Shown here: piece by piece, positions 9,243-16,718 of the stretch
Position numbering within the stretch: position 1 is the first letter of the stretch
Layout: each line of letters starts with the position of its first letter
Origin: Hymenobacter wooponensis
GTDB taxonomy: Bacteria; Bacteroidota; Bacteroidia; Cytophagales; Hymenobacteraceae
Direction of reading: 5' to 3'
Assembly (NCBI RefSeq): GCF_004745865.1
Contig: NZ_SRKZ01000001.1
Location: 1,116,001 to 1,180,000, forward strand
DNA length: 64,000 bases
The notes under the pieces: generated by a model
What the model was told of the DNA's origin: nothing
Seen by the model: only the letters and a program-made list of their open reading frames with translations
The model's database searches: none
Program-made: the position numbers and the translations under genes

Positions 9243-10424
9243 ATGACACCGCCCGACGATCTATCTGCTGACAACACGCGCGACCATTCGGCGGAGAGGT
9301 TTCTGCGGCTGGTGCAACAGAAGCGCCGGGGGCGGCTGAAAGTGTACCTGGGGCTAGCCGCGGGCGTAGGCAAAACCTACCGCATGTTGCAGGAAGCCCA
9401 CGAGCTGCGCCAGCACGGCGTAGATGTGGTGTTGGGCTACATCGAAACCCACAGTCGGCGCGAAACCGTGGCCCAGGTGCGCGACTTGCCCCAGGTGCCC
9501 CGCAAAACGCTGTTTTATAAGGGCCGCGCCCTCGAAGAAATGGATGTGGCGGCCATTGTGCAGCGCCGGCCGGCCGTAGTGGTAGTAGATGAGCTAGCCC
9601 ACTCCAACGTGCCCGGCTCGCAGCATGACAAGCGCTGGCAAGACGTGGAAGAACTAGTAAAGGCGGGGATTTCGGTGATTACGGCCTTGAACGTGCAGCA
9701 CCTGGAAAGCCTGCACGACCAGGTGCTGCGCATCACGGGCATCGACGTGACAGAGCGCGTGCCCGACCTGCTGCTCAAGCAGGCCGATGAGGTAGTAAAC
9801 GTAGACCTGACGGTGGGCGAGCTACGGGCTCGCCTGGAAGAAGGGAAAATCTACGACCCACAGAAAGTACCCACGGCCTTGCAAGGGTTTTTCCGGCCCG
9901 ATAACCTGCTGCAGTTGCGGCAGCTGGCCGTGCGGGAAGTATCGTTGCTGCTAGGCCACCAGATTGAGTCGGACGCGGGTGGGGCCGCGCCGGTGGCACC
10001 GGAGCGCCGCACCACCGACCGACTTCTGGCCTGCATCAACTCCAACGCCGCCGCGGCCAAGGAAATCATCCGCAAAACCTCCCGCCTCGCCGACCGCCTT
10101 TCGGCCGCGGCCTGGTACGTGCTCTACGTGCAGACCACGCGCGAATCGGCGGAGCGGATTGGGCTGGCCACGCAACGCCACTTGCTGGGCAACCTGCAGC
10201 TGGCTACCGAGCTGGGCGCCCAAATTTTGCGCGTAAAAGACGACGACGTGGTGGGGGCCATTCAGCGGGTGGCCCGCGAGAAAAACGCCACGCTGCTCGT
10301 GTGCGGCGTCACGGGCGAGAAAGACCTGTGGGAGAAAATCAGCCACCGGAGCGTCACGCAGGACTTGGTGCGGGCGGTGGCCCGTTCTGGCCTGGAGCTC
10401 GACATTTTTTTGGTCACGTACTGA
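9243..10424 (+). CDS. kdpD: KdpD-like sensor lacking the histidine kinase half (KdpD domain + universal stress domain)
   Basis: 393 aa. Residues about 20-230 are the KdpD N-terminal domain with Walker A GLAAGVGKT (37-45) and the signatures VVVDELAHSNVPGS and ALNVQHLESLHDQV. Residues about 255-390 form a universal stress protein (USP) domain. Full KdpD is roughly 900 aa, with four membrane spans, a GAF domain and HisKA/HATPase domains; all of that is absent and the frame ends in a normal TGA at 10422-10424. In full KdpD these N-terminal domains sense cellular state and nucleotides and tune the kinase. Here they must act on another protein, most simply the kinase at 10662. Similar truncated KdpD proteins are known in other bacteria. 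Confidence 0.92.
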   Translation: MTPPDDLSADNTRDHSAERFLRLVQQKRRGRLKVYLGLAAGVGKTYRMLQEAHELRQHGVDVVLGYIETHSRRETVAQVRDLPQVPRKTLFYKGRALEEMDVAAIVQRRPAVVVVDELAHSNVPGSQHDKRWQDVEELVKAGISVITALNVQHLESLHDQVLRITGIDVTERVPDLLLKQADEVVNVDLTVGELRARLEEGKIYDPQKVPTALQGFFRPDNLLQLRQLAVREVSLLLGHQIESDAGGAAPVAPERRTTDRLLACINSNAAAAKEIIRKTSRLADRLSAAAWYVLYVQTTRESAERIGLATQRHLLGNLQLATELGAQILRVKDDDVVGAIQRVAREKNATLLVCGVTGEKDLWEKISHRSVTQDLVRAVARSGLELDIFLVTY

Positions 10425-10450
10425 AGAGTGTGGACGGCAAGCAACCAGAC

Positions 10451-10561
10451 TGTCATGCTGAGCATGTGGCGCATCAAGCCAAAGACCGAAGCATCTCTAC
10501 CGCTTTTCTAGGCCAGTAATTAGCTGGAGGTAGAAATGCTTCAGCTTCGCTCAGCATGACG
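10451..10561. repeat. REP-like palindromic intergenic repeat A
   Basis: Outer arms TGTCATGCTGAGC (10451-10463) and GCTCAGCATGACG (10549-10561) are inverted copies except for the outermost base, and an inner pair, GAAGCATCTCTACC (about 10488-10501) and GGTAGAAATGCTTC, matches with one difference. Related elements lie at 12866, 13863 and 62430. It separates the KdpD-like gene from the kinase gene and can fold into a long hairpin. Confidence 0.85.
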
Positions 10562-10661
10562 GGCTAGAAAATTTAAGAACACGATTTCAGGCTACTGTCA
10601 ACAAGCTCTAACCAACCGTTCTGCTGCTCTTTCTTCGCCTGACAATCAAGATTTCTGCGTC

Positions 10662-12428
10662 ATGCAACTCAAAACCAAAATTACCTTGGGCTTCGTGGCC
10701 ATGCTGGCGCTATTGCTGATTATTGGCGGCTACGCCTACTATGCGGTGCAGCGGCTCGATGCCAATTCACGCACGGTTCTGCGGGCGAACTTCTACACCA
10801 TTGAGCTGGGCCAGCAGATGCTGCGGGCCCTCGACAAGATGGAAACGGCCCCGACGGCCCCCGATGCGCTGCCCCGGTTTGAGCGGGCCCTGACCCGTGA
10901 GGCCGGCAACCTCACTGAGCCCGGCGAGCAGGCTTTAGTTGACTCCCTGACGCATAATCTGGCTGCCTACCAGCAACTCATAGCGACGGCTCCGGCCGCA
11001 GCTCAGCAAACCCAACTGGAAGAACTGCGGACCCAGACTCACCGCATGATTGACCTGAACGTGCGGGCCCTCACCACGAAGAATTCCGCCTCTAATCAAG
11101 CCACTGAGCGTGCCAGCCACTACCTGCTGGCCTGCATTTCTCTGGCCCTGCTGGTAGGCCTGGGCCTGGTACTGAGCGTACCCGAAGCCGCCGTAACGCC
11201 ACTGCGCAAAGTAACAGCCGCCATCCGGCACGCCAGCCAGGGCAATTATCACCAGACCATCCCCGTAGAAAGCCACGACGAGTTTGGCACCGTAGCCAGT
11301 GCCTTCAACAACTTACTGATGCGGCTGCAGGAGTTCCGCTCATCCACCACTGCCGACCTGATTACGGAGCGCAACCGAATGGAAAGCTTAGTGAACAGCC
11401 TCGATGAAGGCCTGTTGCTCATCGACCAGCACCGGCGCATTTTGCTGGCCAACCCTACGGCCGCCGAGCTGCTGGGCGTGCCGGTTGCTCAGCTGGTAGG
11501 GCAGCCCGCTGATGAACTGGCGACACAGAACGACCTGCTCCGGTCTTTGCTGACGCCCCTGGAGGCGCCGCGCCGCCAGCAGGCCCTGGCCGAAGCGCCG
11601 CTGTTCACCATCACGCAGAACAACGAGGAAGCGTACTTCCGCCTCACCGTCCACGACATTGTCTCGTTCAATAAGGCCGCCGATGAAATGCAGTTCGTAG
11701 GCCACATACTGGCCCTGCGCAACGTGTCTGACTTTAAGCGGCTGGACCAAGTGAAATCAAACTTCCTGGCTACCGTATCGCACGAGCTGAAAACGCCTTT
11801 ATCGAGTATGAACATCAACCTGCGTCTGCTGCAGGATGAGCGCGTGCCCGCCGACGAGCGCCAGCGCATTACTAGTAGCATTCGGCAGGAAACGCAGCGC
11901 TTGCAGCGCATGGTAAGTGAGCTATTGGATGTGTCTCGCCTCGATGCCGGTGCCGGTATTCAGCTTAATGTACACCCCACTGATCTGGGCCAAGTGGTAC
12001 GCTACGCCACCGATACGGTGCAGGCGCAACTGGATGACAAGCAGCTGCGCCTGGAAATCGACCTCCCTCCTAACCTGCCCCAGGCCTACGCCGACGTTGA
12101 AAAAACTACCTGGGTGCTTATCAACTTGCTTGCTAACGCTATTCGCTACTCCCCTACGGGCGAAAGCCTCATCGTACGGGCCGAGGTAGCGGGGGCGCTG
12201 GTGCAAGTGTGCGTGCAAGACCGCGGACCTGGTATTGCCGCCGAGCACCACGACCGAATTTTTCAGCGCTTTGCCCAAATTCCGGACAAAACCGGCTACC
12301 GTGGTGGCTCTGGCTTAGGGTTGAGCATTGCTCGCGAGTTTATTACCAGCCAGGGCGGCCGGTTATGGGTAGAAAGCGAATTGGGCACGGGCAGTACTTT
12401 CTGCTTCACGCTACCCCTGGTTAGTTAG
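10662..12428 (+). CDS. Membrane histidine kinase with HAMP and PAS domains, end of kdp island
   Basis: 588 aa. Membrane span at about 8-28, a helical periplasmic domain (about 30-160), a second span at about 163-183, HAMP (about 185-240), PAS (about 245-355), HisKA with phospho-acceptor H374 in VSHELKTPLSSM, and a HATPase domain with the G boxes RDRGPGIA-type and GSGLGLSIA. It probably supplies the kinase function missing from the KdpD-like protein just upstream and could phosphorylate the NtrC-type regulator at 402-1754; both are inferences from position. Its TAG overlaps by 8 bp the end of the convergent lipoprotein gene. The 237-bp gap before it holds repeat A. Confidence 0.93.
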   Translation: MQLKTKITLGFVAMLALLLIIGGYAYYAVQRLDANSRTVLRANFYTIELGQQMLRALDKMETAPTAPDALPRFERALTREAGNLTEPGEQALVDSLTHNLAAYQQLIATAPAAAQQTQLEELRTQTHRMIDLNVRALTTKNSASNQATERASHYLLACISLALLVGLGLVLSVPEAAVTPLRKVTAAIRHASQGNYHQTIPVESHDEFGTVASAFNNLLMRLQEFRSSTTADLITERNRMESLVNSLDEGLLLIDQHRRILLANPTAAELLGVPVAQLVGQPADELATQNDLLRSLLTPLEAPRRQQALAEAPLFTITQNNEEAYFRLTVHDIVSFNKAADEMQFVGHILALRNVSDFKRLDQVKSNFLATVSHELKTPLSSMNINLRLLQDERVPADERQRITSSIRQETQRLQRMVSELLDVSRLDAGAGIQLNVHPTDLGQVVRYATDTVQAQLDDKQLRLEIDLPPNLPQAYADVEKTTWVLINLLANAIRYSPTGESLIVRAEVAGALVQVCVQDRGPGIAAEHHDRIFQRFAQIPDKTGYRGGSGLGLSIAREFITSQGGRLWVESELGTGSTFCFTLPLVS

Positions 12429-12783
12429 GTGCCACGGGCAGGCGCACGGTATCCACCGCAGCGCCATTGAGCCGCCGCAATCGGGTTTCTGGAGTCGTGT
12501 TGTTATTGTCGTTGGTGTTTAGGCTCTCGGGGCGCTTGCGGGAGTTGATACCACTAGCCTGCTCCCGGATTGGGACGCGGCCGGGCGTGGCATCTGGCAC
12601 GGAGCCGCCGTAGCCGGCACCGCTATTGTAAGCCGCCTGGCGGTCGGCATCGGTGCGGATTTCCGTGGGTAGGCGCCCTGGGCGCTCCTCCGCGCTTTCC
12701 TGCGTGGCAGTGCAGGCAGATAGCCACAGGCCTAGTAATGGCACCAGCGCACGCAGCGGACGGAACAGAACTCGAAACTTCAT
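12421..12783 (-). CDS. Small lipoprotein of unknown function
   Basis: 120 aa when started at ATG 12783 (the frame runs open further upstream). MKFRVLFRPLRALVPLLGLW then LSAC gives a lipoprotein signal with lipidated C24. The mature part is polar, rich in Arg, Asn, Thr and Pro (ESLNTNDNNNTTPETRLRRL), probably disordered. No domain is recognised. Its stop overlaps the 3' end of the convergent kinase gene. Confidence 0.6.
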   Translation of the reverse strand: MKFRVLFRPLRALVPLLGLWLSACTATQESAEERPGRLPTEIRTDADRQAAYNSGAGYGGSVPDATPGRVPIREQASGINSRKRPESLNTNDNNNTTPETRLRRLNGAAVDTVRLPVAPN

Positions 12784-12865
12784 CACACAATACAACAAGA
12801 GCCCATCCGGCAGTGGATGAGCTCTTGCTACAACGCGCCGTGGCGCTGGTAAGTTGGCGTAAGTT

Positions 12866-12943
12866 TTCATTGCGAGCCGCGGGAGGAATCTGGTTTGCCT
12901 TCTAATGGTTTGACCCATATTCCTCGCTACGCTCGCAATGACA
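12866..12943. repeat. REP-like palindromic intergenic repeat B
   Basis: TCATTGCGAGC (12868-12878) is answered by GCTCGCAATGA (12931-12941), and the inner GAGGAAT by ATTCCTC. Same architecture as repeats A, C and D. It lies between the lipoprotein and the DUF3050 gene. Confidence 0.8.
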
Positions 12944-12957
12944 GTTCCGGGCCTGCT

Positions 12958-13755
12958 CTATGCCACTTTAGGCTGGCCTAGAGCTTCGCGAATCCCATCC
13001 CAGAGAGCCACGCGGGCCTGCATGCAGCGGGTGGCTACTTCCTGGCTTTCCTGCCAACGCTCCGCATCATTGCCGCACAGGTCGCGCACCATTTGCTGGG
13101 CCAGTGGAGTGTGCACCTCCTCATCCAGCTGAATGTGGCGGTTGAGGTAGTAGGTGAACGTATCAAGCTGACCAGGGAAACGCTGGCTCAGGTCGCCTAC
13201 CAAGTGGCGGAACATGTCGGGAATTACATCTTCGCGGCCAAAGGTGAAGGCCGCCGCCACGGCGTGCGGTTTGCCCGACTCAATGATGCGGAATGTATCC
13301 AGCACGAACTCCCGCACCGAGGCGGGCGCCTGGGCCTGCTCCAGCGCCTGGCCTACGGAAGGGCCTTCGGCCAGGGCAGCCAGCAGGCGTTCAATGGGCG
13401 CGGTATCGGCGCCGCACTCGCGCATGGAGCGCAGGTAGAGCTCGAAGTGGCTGGCGGGGTTGCCCTCGGGGTCTACGTCGGTTTCTTCTTCCAGCACAAT
13501 GTCGTTGATGAGGCGACGCGTGGCGGGGTTGCCGCGCGGCACCCACGGCACCTCCACGCAGGTCAGCTCCCGCTGCAAGGCTTTCAGCAAGGACATAAAA
13601 TCCCACACCGCAAACACGTGATGCTGCATAAACACGCGCAAATCTTCCAGCGAGTGCAACGACTGGTATACACCATGGGCCACAAGCTGCTCGCGGGCCG
13701 GTGCTAAGGCATCTTGCAGCTCGGCAATCGAATCAGAATGAACTTGAGTTGACAT
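12958..13755 (-). CDS. DUF3050 family protein
   Basis: 265 aa from ATG 13755; a longer in-frame start at 13803 adds an unlikely 16 residues. The sequence is all-helical with the family-typical N-terminal part HHVFAVWDFMSLLKALQ, LINDIVLEEETD, and later YYLNRHIQLDEEVHTPLA. DUF3050 (PF11251) belongs to the heme-oxygenase-like / iron-dependent oxygenase superfamily of helical bundles; the conserved His and Glu residues (HH, EEE, HIQLDEE) could bind metal. The reaction is unknown. It is flanked by repeat B and a terminator hairpin, so it is probably a single-gene unit. Confidence 0.88.
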   Translation of the reverse strand: MSTQVHSDSIAELQDALAPAREQLVAHGVYQSLHSLEDLRVFMQHHVFAVWDFMSLLKALQRELTCVEVPWVPRGNPATRRLINDIVLEEETDVDPEGNPASHFELYLRSMRECGADTAPIERLLAALAEGPSVGQALEQAQAPASVREFVLDTFRIIESGKPHAVAAAFTFGREDVIPDMFRHLVGDLSQRFPGQLDTFTYYLNRHIQLDEEVHTPLAQQMVRDLCGNDAERWQESQEVATRCMQARVALWDGIREALGQPKVA

Positions 13756-13810
13756 AAGGCAAAGAGAAAAATACGGCTGAGCTTTCGCTTTAGGCCACAA
13801 CAAACGAAAC

Positions 13811-13838
13811 GGCCCGCCGGCTTGGATTGCCAGCGGGC
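13811..13838 (-). terminator. Hairpin, likely terminator of msrB
   Basis: GGCCCGC (13811-13817) and GCGGGCC (13832-13838) form a strong stem; on the minus strand it is followed by GTTTCGTTTGTTG. It lies downstream of msrB and upstream of the DUF3050 gene on the same strand. A TAATTTTG sequence (minus strand, 13851-13844) just before it resembles a -7 promoter box, so an attenuator in a DUF3050 leader is an alternative reading. Confidence 0.5.
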
Positions 13839-13862
13839 CGCCACAAAATTACAGTTGAGCTA

Positions 13863-13957
13863 TCATTCCGAGCATGTCGCGCATCAAGCATGAGAAATGG
13901 AATCAGGCTATAGGCCTAGAGGCTAATTCAAATTTCTCGCTACCGCTCGGAATGACA
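13863..13957. repeat. REP-like palindromic intergenic repeat C
   Basis: TCATTCCGAGC (13863-13873) pairs with GCTCGGAATGA (13944-13954). The stretch after the left arm, GCATGT-GCGCATCAAGC, is nearly the same as in repeat A, showing common descent of the two copies. Confidence 0.82.
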
Positions 13958-13962
13958 CACTG

Positions 13963-14538
13963 TTACTTCGTCTTTTCGAAGATCATGCCATCGGAGTCCA
14001 TGCAGTAGCGCTGGCCGGTGGGCTTGGGGCCGTCATCGAAAACGTGGCCTAGGTGGCCACCGCACTTAGCGCACACCAATTCGTCGCGGCTCATGCCCAG
14101 GCTGTTGTCGGCGGTTACTTTCAGGCTGGCTTCGGTGGCCGGGGCCCAGAAGCTAGGCCACCCCGTGCCCGACTCAAACTTGGTTTCGGAGGAGAACAGC
14201 AGGTTGTGGTCGGCGGCGCAGTAGTAGTTGCCCTTCTCGTGGTTGTTGGCATACTTGTTCACGAAAGGCCGCTCAGTGCCCTGCTCCCGCAGAATAAAAT
14301 ACTGCGCGGGCGTAAGCTGGGCTTTCCACTGCGCATCAGTTTTACGAACGGGGAATTCGTCGGGCTTACCTGTGACGAGCTTGGGCTTAGGATATGCTTT
14401 AGCTGATGCCGACGGATTGGTTACGGGGCGGGGCGAATCTGCGAGGTCCATTTTCGCGTCGCGCTTGCTCTTATTTTGCGAGCAGGCGGAGTTGAGCGTC
14501 AGGGCAGAAAGCAGCACAATCAGAAGGGAAGAACGCAT
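13963..14538 (-). CDS. msrB: Peptide-methionine (R)-S-oxide reductase, lipoprotein form
   Basis: 191 aa. The N terminus [19 protein letters not shown] is a lipoprotein signal (C19), placing the enzyme in the envelope. The MsrB domain covers about 70-190 with [21 protein letters not shown] and the catalytic cysteine in GQRYCMDS. MsrB reduces R-methionine sulfoxide in oxidised proteins. Odd point: of the four zinc cysteines the second CxxC is present (CAKC) but the first reads CAAD, so one zinc ligand is replaced by Asp. The usual RYCxN motif reads RYCMD. Start chosen at ATG 14538 rather than the upstream in-frame ATG because it gives a proper signal. Confidence 0.93.
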   Translation of the reverse strand: MRSSLLIVLLSALTLNSACSQNKSKRDAKMDLADSPRPVTNPSASAKAYPKPKLVTGKPDEFPVRKTDAQWKAQLTPAQYFILREQGTERPFVNKYANNHEKGNYYCAADHNLLFSSETKFESGTGWPSFWAPATEASLKVTADNSLGMSRDELVCAKCGGHLGHVFDDGPKPTGQRYCMDSDGMIFEKTK

Positions 14539-14741
14539 GGGTTGTAGTGAGAAAAAGAAGTTCAAGAGAAGTGGCCTAGCGCACTCAGGCGGGCTACTTG
14601 CACAACATACGGAGCTGGTCTACAGTTCGGTCTTGGCTCAGCAGAAAGTTCTAGGCCAGTCCGTTGGGGAACCTCAGCTACCCAAGTAGTTGTCTTGCTA
14701 TCCGCGCGCCGTTTCTTCCCCGCTCATTAACAATTAATTAC

Positions 14742-14776
14742 CCGCAAGTTTTTGCGGTAAACATTCCGTACCTTTG
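14742..14776 (+). promoter_or_regulatory. Promoter of typA with -7 box TACCTTTG
   Basis: TACCTTTG (14769-14776) matches the Bacteroidota -7 consensus TAnnTTTG exactly. A small inverted repeat CCGCAA/TTGCGG (14742-14757) covers the place of the -33 box; its TTTG is slightly closer (14 bp) to the -7 box than usual. The start codon is 20 bp downstream. Confidence 0.65.
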
Positions 14777-14795
14777 CGCCCGGAAAACCCTTTGT

Positions 14796-16604
14796 ATGCA
14801 GAACATTCGCAATATCGCCATCATCGCGCACGTTGACCACGGCAAGACTACGCTCGTGGACAAGATCATTCACGCTTCCAAGCTGTTCGACGAGCACCAG
14901 CAGTTCGACGACCTCATCCTGGACAACAATGACCTGGAGCGTGAGCGAGGCATTACCATCGTTTCGAAAAACGTATCGGTACGTTATAAAGACGTAAAAA
15001 TCAACATCATCGACACCCCTGGTCACGCCGACTTCGGTGGTGAGGTGGAGCGCGTACTGAAGATGGCCGACGGCGTACTGCTGCTCGTCGATGCCTTCGA
15101 AGGTGCCATGCCCCAGACCCGTTTCGTGCTGGGCAAAGCCATCGACCTGGGCCTGAAGCCCATCGTGGTGGTAAACAAAGTCGACAAAGAAAACTGCCGT
15201 CCCGACGAGGTGCACGAGCAGGTGTTCGACCTTATGTTCAACCTGGGTGCTACGGAAGATCAGCTGGACTTCGTGACGCTGTACGGCTCGTCGAAGCAGG
15301 GTTGGATGAGCACCGACTGGAAAACCAAAACCGATAGCATCATTCCGCTGCTCGACGCAGTAGTAGAGTCTATCCCGGCTGCTCCTCAACTTGACGGCAC
15401 TCCTCAGATGCAGGTTACCTCGCTCGACTACTCGTCGTTCGTGGGCCGTATCGCCATCGGCCGCGTGCACCGCGGTACGCTGAAAGAAGGCGCCAACATG
15501 AGCCTGATCAAGCGCGACGGCACCATCAAGAAGGTTAAAATCAAAGAACTGCAAGTGTTCGAAGGCCTGGGCCGCACGAAAGTAGCCGAGGTTAGCTCGG
15601 GCGAAATCTGCGCCGTAACGGGTATCGAAGGCTTCGACATCGGCGATACGCTGGCTGACGCTGAAAACCCCGAGGCACTGGCGGTTATCAGCATCGACGA
15701 GCCGACGATGAACATGCTGTTCACCATCAACAACTCGCCGTTCTTCGGCAAGGAAGGTAAGTTCGTGACCTCGCGTCACCTGCGCGACCGTCTGTTCAAA
15801 GAGACCGAGAAAAACCTGGCTCTGCGCGTAAAGGAAACCGACCGCGAGGATTCGTTCCTGGTGTACGGCCGTGGTATTCTTCACTTGTCAGTTCTCATCG
15901 AGACCATGCGTCGCGAAGGCTTCGAGCTGCAAGTAGGCCAGCCCCAGGTACTGTTCCGTGAAGACGAGAACGGCAACCGTCTGGAGCCTATCGAGCACTT
16001 GGTAGTTGACGTACCAGAGGAAACTGCTGGTAAGGTTATCGAGCTGGTGACGATGCGCAAAGGCGAGCTGACCATCATGGAGCCCAAGGGCGACCTGCAG
16101 CACCTGGAGTTCAACATCCCCGCTCGTGGCCTGATTGGTCTGCGTAACAATGTACTGACCGCCACCGCTGGTGAGGCCATCATGAACCACCGCTTCTCGG
16201 CTTACGAGCCGTACAAAGGCGTGATTCCGGGCCGTATCTCTGGTTCGCTGATTTCGATGGATACGGGTGCTGGCACTGCATACACCATTGATAAGATGCA
16301 GGACCGCGGTGAGTTCTTCGTTGATCCAGGTGAGGAAGTGTACGCTGGCCAGGTTATCGGTGAGCACACCCGCCCCAACGACTTGACCATCAACATCCAG
16401 AAAGGCAAGAAGCTCACCAACATGCGTGCTTCCGGCTCCGACGACAACGCCAAGATTATCCCGAAGCGTCAGTTCTCACTGGAAGAAGCCATGGAATACA
16501 TCCAGAAGGATGAGTACCTGGAGGTGACGCCCAAGTCGATGCGGATGCGCAAAATCCTGCTCGACGAGAACGAGCGTCTGCGCTCGGCCAAGAAAGTAGA
16601 CTAG
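14796..16604 (+). CDS. typA: Translational GTPase TypA/BipA
   Basis: 602 aa, normal for the family. The G domain begins at once: AHVDHGKTT (G1, 11-19), RERGITI (G2), DTPGHADFGGEVERVL (G3), NKVD (G4). Then come an EF-Tu-like domain 2, EF-G-like domains III and V, and the BipA C-terminal domain (about 480-595). BipA is a ribosome-binding GTPase that helps large-subunit assembly and stress or cold adaptation. The frame extends back to 14664, but ATG 14796 follows the promoter and gives the canonical MQNIRNIAIIAHVDHGKTT start. Codon use is noticeably more regular (CGT Arg, GGT Gly) than in its neighbours, as expected for a highly expressed gene. Confidence 0.98.
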   Translation: MQNIRNIAIIAHVDHGKTTLVDKIIHASKLFDEHQQFDDLILDNNDLERERGITIVSKNVSVRYKDVKINIIDTPGHADFGGEVERVLKMADGVLLLVDAFEGAMPQTRFVLGKAIDLGLKPIVVVNKVDKENCRPDEVHEQVFDLMFNLGATEDQLDFVTLYGSSKQGWMSTDWKTKTDSIIPLLDAVVESIPAAPQLDGTPQMQVTSLDYSSFVGRIAIGRVHRGTLKEGANMSLIKRDGTIKKVKIKELQVFEGLGRTKVAEVSSGEICAVTGIEGFDIGDTLADAENPEALAVISIDEPTMNMLFTINNSPFFGKEGKFVTSRHLRDRLFKETEKNLALRVKETDREDSFLVYGRGILHLSVLIETMRREGFELQVGQPQVLFREDENGNRLEPIEHLVVDVPEETAGKVIELVTMRKGELTIMEPKGDLQHLEFNIPARGLIGLRNNVLTATAGEAIMNHRFSAYEPYKGVIPGRISGSLISMDTGAGTAYTIDKMQDRGEFFVDPGEEVYAGQVIGEHTRPNDLTINIQKGKKLTNMRASGSDDNAKIIPKRQFSLEEAMEYIQKDEYLEVTPKSMRMRKILLDENERLRSAKKVD

Positions 16605-16627
16605 TTTTTCTAGTTCAGCGTACTGAA

Positions 16628-16659
16628 AGGAGCACAACCAATGGTTGTGCTCCTTTTTG
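16628..16659 (+). terminator. Rho-independent terminator of typA
   Basis: GGAGCACAACC (16629-16639) and GGTTGTGCTCC (16643-16653) form a perfect stem followed by TTTTTGC, starting 25 bp after the typA stop. Confidence 0.93.
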
Positions 16660-16718
16660 CTTTTGGGCAACTCGTTTCCTCACTGATAACCGAGGAAATA
16701 AAGTTTCTACCTGACGAT

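Noticed and set aside
13093..13707. 204-aa plus-strand open frame opposite the DUF3050 gene
   Set aside because: Fully antisense to a gene with clear family motifs; no signal, domain or independent promoter.
14727..15884. 385-aa minus-strand open frame across typA
   Set aside because: Antisense shadow of a highly conserved gene; rich in His, Val and Gln with no recognisable pattern.
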